From: Polyporus tsugae
Lineage: Eukaryota > Basidiomycota > Agaricomycetes > Polyporales > Polyporaceae
Length of the DNA stretch: 64,000 bases
NCBI GenBank assembly: GCA_024305745.1
Contig: JAHRBS010000005.1
Coordinates: 186,001-250,000, forward strand
Direction of reading: 5' to 3'
Shown here: positions 59,401-64,000 of the stretch, one piece after another
Numbering within the stretch: position 1 is the first letter of the stretch
Layout: every line of letters starts with the position of its first letter
The notes under the pieces: generated by a model
What the model saw: the letters and a program-made list of their open reading frames with translations, nothing else
Databases searched by the model: none
What the model was told of the DNA's origin: nothing
Translations under genes and position numbers: made by a program

Positions 59401-60625
59401 TCAGCGCCATCGATGGGTCGGACCTTACCTCCCTCCCTTCGGAGCCTGCGCAAGCCCCGGAAGATGCCGAGGCGCATGAGCACCCACTCAACGCGATCAT
59501 CTCTCAACTGCTCTCATGGTTCGAGTCGCACTACGCCTTAGACACGGCTTGCACTCCCACCTCGCCCGACGACTCGCAGAAGAAGACCCCACCGAATGCC
59601 TCTGCCCAGTCGCAGAAGAAGTCGAGAAAGCTGCAGCTTGACGAAGAAGACGAGGTCATGGACGTGGTCCCTTCCATCGAACGGCATCCCGAGCTGGACG
59701 CAGCGAAGCTTGCAGCATACGAACGGCTCCGGACGAGGCTTGAGACGCACGGTGCCATGCTCACGCTTCTCTCCAGGTCGCTCCGTACGCAGCAGTGGCC
59801 GGAGCACGACAAGGAGGACGACAAGAAGCCGAAGGAGGGTTACGTGCCGCCCAAGTCCGCCGTTTCCACGAACTCGACGACGACCGGGTCGAAGCGTCGG
59901 TCCATGGACGAGGAGCCCGAGGACAGACCTGGTGCGAGCAAGCGCAGCAGGACCTAAGACGCCTTGGTTTGTCGTCACGGACTTTTACACTGTCTGTCTC
60001 GGCCAGCTTCTCGTCGCCTCCTATTCGACCCCCTCCATGCGAACTGCTTAGCACCGCCCCGGAGACAAGCATCCCCATTCGCCCTGTAGACCGCATCCAC
60101 ATCGAGTCCTCTCTGTTGCTAGGAGCGCGCCACCCCACAACCCCCGAATCGCCAGGCTTTGTCCATCTCAGCCATTAGCGCATCGAACACACTACGTGGC
60201 CACCGCCATGGAACATTGTGTTTCTTCCCCGAATGCACGGCAAGCGGCGGAGCCTGCCAAAGGGCAACGCGTCTGTAGTCTGGTACCTCCTCATCACGAT
60301 ACGTACTACTATTTCTCCCCTCGCCCCCTGTTTGAAACATTCTTCGAACTCGCCTCCTTTCACTGATATCCTCGTTCTCATTCTGAAGCTATTTTTTTCG
60401 CGTGCTGCCGATGTATACCTCTTCCTTTACTATACCCGCTATTGCTGTACATCCTATTTTCTTCTCGGTGTTCAGTCGCTAGAACCGTTCCATATCTGTA
60501 GGAGGTCCTCCCAGCTTTTGAAAGACACCTTGACCCCGCGGGGGCCTCGCCAGCATGATCAATGAATGGCCGTAAAAGCCTTCAAGAGCTCCAGGCGTCT
60601 TTTTTCTCACTTGACCGGTGCAAAT
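56444..60625 (+). repeat. segmental inverted duplication, copy 2 (FunK1 gene and flanks)
   Basis: Inverted counterpart of 23328-27450. The 5' flank 56444-56580 matches 27345-27450, and the 3' flank runs to about 60625 with matches such as GTTCAGTCGCTAGAACCGTT shared by both copies. Intergenic 59958-60734 contains only this diverged flank. Confidence 0.85.
57198..59957 (+). CDS. FunK1-type fungal protein kinase, copy 2
   Basis: Start MSNQVRFAEGTKDFDSP at 57198, exactly as in copy 1. All key segments are intact: HRDISAGNMLLYRGDD, LNDWELSKKID, GTWQYMSAHALND and the basic tail SKRSRT at 59957. Differences to copy 1 are scattered single residues (NENEIT versus NEEEIT; HRDKKDV versus HRGKKDV), except for about 45 residues after FLHDYFDAY, which are strongly divergent (FEAMRTGVIQIMTYHGDQDA here). 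Both copies therefore look functional. The intron after DRT differs in length and sequence from copy 1. The role is as for copy 1. Confidence 0.88.
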
Positions 60626-60734
60626 ACAGTATTGACACGCAGGTTAGGATAGTGACAGTCATCGTACTTCGCGATGGTGGGCAAAAACATACTTGGTCGA
60701 CAGCGGCAGGCATACACTCTACAAAAAACAATTA

Positions 60735-61440
60735 CTACCAGTGAAGGGTGCGGACTACACTACATGTCGCTGAGAGACGCCGCCGAAGATACTGCTGAGA
60801 TGAGACGAAGGACGCACCATTCCCAGCTCTCCGACGGTTGTATTCCCTGAGCTGCTCGTCAAACCCAGGGGGTTCTGTCTGAAGCGCTAGCTCGCTGAGG
60901 ATAACGCGTTCTTTAGGGAGCAACTCCTTGGGTGGGCAATGGTGTAACGTCATCGTCTTCATACTGGACTCGGTACCGGAGCAAGTACCCGATGTAGATG
61001 TCGCGCTTCATCCTCTGTTTAACGTGTGGAGTCTCGGCGAGCGAGATGAGAGGATTAACATTGAATGCGACGAGGCCCTCCAAGAGGGTGTGAAACTTAG
61101 GGGCGAGGATGTCTGCGTTGGAAGGGGTCGAGGGGCGGAACGAGGCTCTCAAAGCGCTCTTTGGACCGGACGTCGAGGCTAAAGTAGGACTGTGGGAGGA
61201 GGAGGATGTATGCCGGGAGTGGTTCAAGTTTGTCTGGCGAGTCGTCATCGGATGCGTCGAGGTGCTTGAGGAGGATACCTCTGGGGAATGCTGTCGGGCC
61301 TCCCTCCCCGCCGCCGTCATCATAATCGGCGTATTCGGGCGCAAACGGAATGGTGAACATACCGCCCCTCCCGGAGGACGGCCGGGGCAGACTCGAGGAG
61401 CTCGTCCATCTGGAGGTCGGAGTTCGAAGCGGCATGTGCT
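60735..61440 (-). pseudogene. broken gene of the three-copy family (copy C)
   Basis: Lacks the family N-terminus (no GIPCILWGED block). Readable parts are LLESAPAVLREGRYV, AFPRGILLKHLDASDDDSPD, LPAYILLLPQSYFSLDVRSK in one frame, ADILAPKFHTLLEGLVAFNV with RDIYIGYLLRYRVQYEDDD in a second, and ERVILSELALQTEPPGFDEQ with REYNRRRAGNGASF in a third. The RWYIRMYMGGRA part is deleted. It abuts the outer end of the FunK1 duplication copy 2. Confidence 0.68.
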
Positions 61441-61689
61441 GTTAGCGCTGTGAAGCCAGCTCCGACGGCATAACGATCGGATCCCGCTTCTCTCTCCGAA
61501 CGAAATCTCGACCATGATGCATGAGCGCTGGACAAGAGAGACCTAGCGGCAGTATACAAATTTGAGGAGTGCATGCCCGTGTACCCTCGCAGTGAGTCTT
61601 GCGACCTCTTCGGCCGTGCGGAGACCACTGACCATAGGTGCACCTTCAGACTCTCTAATCAAGTGGTCCGCAAAGCGCTAAAAGTATGG

Positions 61690-62290
61690 CAACATCGGCT
61701 CGACCGCAAGACGCGACCTCGGTTTTGTGTTCAACGGAGAAAACACCGGGGGAACGCCTACCAACGGCAGCAGTGGCAACACCACGGACCCTCCAGTCCA
61801 TCGCCTCCGACTCGATCGGACTGCTGCCAAGTCGTCCACACCCACCTCCAACCGCTTCCTCAAGCGCTCCCCGTCCCCCGACCGGCGGCGGCGGCGGCGC
61901 CGTAGCGACAACTACCCATCCAAACGCGCGCGACCGCGAGCAGGGGTCTCGATCGCGACAGACGAGATGGTCACCCTCCGTATAAGCGCTACATGTCGCT
62001 GACTTCGGAGCTCTTCGGAGCATGAACGGCCAGGAGCCCAGCGGCGACGGTCGAAGGAAGAGAGGGAAGAGAATAAGGAGGCGCAGCTGCTGAACGTGCT
62101 CGCTTGATTCCTCAGGCCTCAGCTCTTTGCCGTCTCCGAACTGTTTCGATGGTTCGTCCTCTCTCAGCGCGGCATCTTGTGTGATTAGTGTTGATCGCTT
62201 GTGTGCTCGCAGGTCTTGTCATCCGCACTGATGACTCGGACCTGATGCGAGCGATTAGGAACGCTGACATCCGCTGGATGCCAATCTCCG
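61690..62290 (+). pseudogene. probable relic of an RNA14/CstF-77-type gene 3' end
   Basis: A disordered part with GENTGGTPTNGSSGNTTDPP, NRFLKRSPSPDRRRRRRRSD and YPSKRARPR is followed in shifted frames by SSLPSPNCFDGSS (about 62128-62165) and, after a CTCGCAG acceptor at 62212, GLVIRTDDSDLMRAIRNADI. The last two resemble the conserved end of RNA14 proteins as I recall it (SQLP....FDGP.FRTDDLM). Stops between the parts and no Suf/HAT repeats upstream indicate a 3' fragment, not a working gene. Confidence 0.4.
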
Positions 62291-63223
62291 CCTCCTGATT
62301 TTCGCGGCGGTACGTTAACGTGGTACTTTCTGCTGTGTAACTTTTGATGACCGTCTTGTGCAGGGGGGGGACAGAACTTCAAGCTGTTATGGAGCATAGC
62401 CAGGGTGTGGTAGTAGTAGGAGCCCTCGTGGGATCCAGTGCGCAATGTTTGTTCCGAGAGTGAGCGCATGGAGTGAGAACATGAGGACTCACGGTACCGG
62501 GTGCTGGCTTATGGCAGATGGCGATAAGACGCACGCCGTGTCAGTAAACGTCATTGAAATGGCGGCGGCGCTCTTTTGATTGAGGAATACATTGGCCATG
62601 AGCCTGAGCTTCAGGAGAACAGTCTCTGAAGCCGCTGTACAAGGCTACGGGTGTGTCTGAGGGGGAAGTTGGCTAACTTTGACTGAATGGGCGGCGTCCG
62701 AGTCGAATCGGTGGCAAGGCGGAGGAGAGCATCGCCACGGGTATCTGAGATCAACGGTGCGCACCAGAGCCTGCGAGAGAGAGTCACTTCCACGCGGGTT
62801 GCTTCCTCCCACCTCGCTCCCTCCTGGACCCCAACGATAGCCTGTGAGAAACGGCAGGAGTCTGTCCTGATATGATGTGTCCCACTCCAGCCTGTCCGGG
62901 CCACGCTCGACCCCTTCCCATACTCTTCCCGGATGTCCAGAAAATGTATTCGCATCCACCTCGGATTCTCCCCGCAGTTAAAAGGACTTCGGGCTTTCCC
63001 TGGAGTCATGACTGCGCCCTTCATAGAGATAATCTCAATTCGTCCCGCGCCAGCCAGTAGGCTCGTGGGCCACTCTATTTACTTCCCTGAGCCTCTCCCT
63101 GATTCTCTTATCATCCGATTCCCCCTGCCCCTTCCTCTCCCCTCCCCCCGCATCGTGCGTCGACGTCTGCCACCTCCCCGCACGCTACGTTAACGGCCCG
63201 GCCACAGCTCACGCGATACGATC
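62291..63223. other. intergenic, promoter side of TmpA-like gene
   Basis: No gene seen. A CT-rich stretch at about 63080-63180 just upstream of the start at 63224 is a likely transcription start region. Confidence 0.5.
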
Positions 63224-64000
63224 ATGCCTCAGTCTGAGTTCTTGGACGACCCCGAGAAAGCTCTTTTGGACACCCTCACACCCCTCCCAGTCCTCCCTGT
63301 GTCGTCCAAGGCCGTCATCCAGGATGCTGCCGTCGGCCTCGCTGCCCAATCCGGGAACGATGCAAGACCGGATCTCGCCCTCGCAATGGCAAAGAAGGAC
63401 CCGGCCTCCTCGAACAAGCCAAAACGACGAATAAGCAGATGGATCCGCCTCCAGCTTTGGTTCAACACCTACCGGTAAGTCGCCAATCAAAGATCGCACG
63501 GACAATACTCACCTATTTCAAGCAAATTCTTCACGCTCGTGATGTCGTTCAACGGAGTTGGGCTGCTACTTGCCGCTCTCAACATCTGGACGTATCCCCG
63601 ACGATACACCGGTGCTTTTATCCTCGGCAATCTGCTCTTTGCCATCCTCATGCGCAATGAGCTCTTCGGACGGCTGCTCTATTTGTTTGTCAACAAGGCG
63701 TTCGCCAAGGTGAGTCCATAATTCGTACGAGAGATCCCTCGCTCATATTATGAACATGAATATTTCCAGTGGACACCTCTGTGGTGGAGGCTCAGCTGCA
63801 CGTCCATCCTTCAGCACCTAGGTGGCATTCACTCAGGCTGCGCAACGTCCGGCTTCCTATGGCTCATATTCCGCGTCACCCTTATCTTCATCGACCACAA
63901 GGACAACCACGACGCGGTCCTGATCATGGGCGTCGTCACCAACCTCGCCGTCTCGATCAGCATCCTGAGCGCGTTCCCTTGGGTCCGGAATACGCACCAC
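63224..64000 (+). CDS. TmpA-like integral membrane protein (cut by right edge)
   Basis: Exon 1, 63224-63474, encodes a soluble N-terminus (MPQSEFLDDPEKALLDTLTP) ending in a basic stretch RISRWIRLQLWFNTYR. Exon 2 has two membrane segments, KFFTLVMSFNGVGLLLAALN and GAFILGNLLFAILMRNELFG. Exon 3 has the family motif SILQHLGGIHSGCATSGFLW with its histidines, then VLIMGVVTNLAVSISILSAF and PWVRNTHH at the edge. This pattern is shared by Aspergillus TmpA-type proteins, which have ferric-reductase-like membrane domains and a C-terminal flavin/NAD(P)H part that would lie outside the window. TmpA influences conidiation in Aspergillus. In basidiomycetes the role is unknown. Confidence 0.75.

Noticed and set aside
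1..64000. CRISPR array, bacterial operon or secondary-metabolite cluster
   Set aside because: No regular spacer repeats; genes are intron-rich and eukaryotic; one P450 without a core biosynthetic gene does not make a cluster.

Overview
The window reads as nuclear DNA of a filamentous basidiomycete, most likely a wood-decay agaricomycete of the Polyporales type. The evidence is short introns of about 50-65 bp in nearly every gene, two FunK1 fungal kinases, a bicupin oxalate decarboxylase, an intron-rich cytochrome P450, an EF-hand protein of an agaricomycete-type family, and GC-rich coding sequence. There are no operons, CRISPR arrays, rRNA genes or convincing tRNA genes. Exon boundaries are read by eye from splice consensus and frame, so gene ends are firmer than internal junctions.

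Layout. 1-3689 (-): EF-hand protein with a helical STAND-type N-terminus, cut by the left edge. 4605-5675 (-): Aly/REF mRNA-export adaptor. 6325-7417 (-): secreted GH18 chitinase. 7.4-10.8 kb: gene-poor. 10768-13025 (+): long disordered protein with a probable membrane segment. 13590-14159 (-): YjlB-like cupin. 14.4-17.3 kb: gene-poor. 17451-19393 (+): oxalate decarboxylase, then 20343-22992 (+): anion-type MFS permease. 23955-26728 (-): FunK1 kinase copy 1. 27771-29005 (-): 2-hydroxyacid dehydrogenase. 29388-31399 (-) and 31716-33648 (+): a divergent pair of paralogous F-box proteins. 34299-35152 (+): broken gene. 37097-39514 (-): P450. 39876-41010 (-): DDE transposase. 43356-44407 (-) and 44774-49809 (+): oligoribonuclease and a 1609-residue acidic protein sharing a 366-bp promoter. 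50387-51290 (-): second broken copy. 52719-54756 (+): trypsin-fold protease-like protein. 54.8-55.5 kb: two small inverted-repeat elements. 57198-59957 (+): FunK1 copy 2. 60735-61440 (-): third broken copy. 61690-62290 (+): probable relic of an RNA14 3' end. 63224-end (+): TmpA-like membrane protein, cut by the right edge.

Functional links. The oxalate decarboxylase, the anion permease and the 2-hydroxyacid dehydrogenase could all act in organic-acid handling, but only proximity supports this. The stronger signals are structural. About 4.1 kb carrying the FunK1 gene and its flanks is present twice in inverted orientation, 29 kb apart. A second family occurs three times, each copy broken differently. 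Two terminal-inverted-repeat elements lie side by side between the protease-like gene and FunK1 copy 2. The least characterised proteins are the protease-like protein, with a His/Asp/Ser triad pattern and an acidic insertion, and the large acidic protein, with a duplicated symmetric exon and one conserved globular block.
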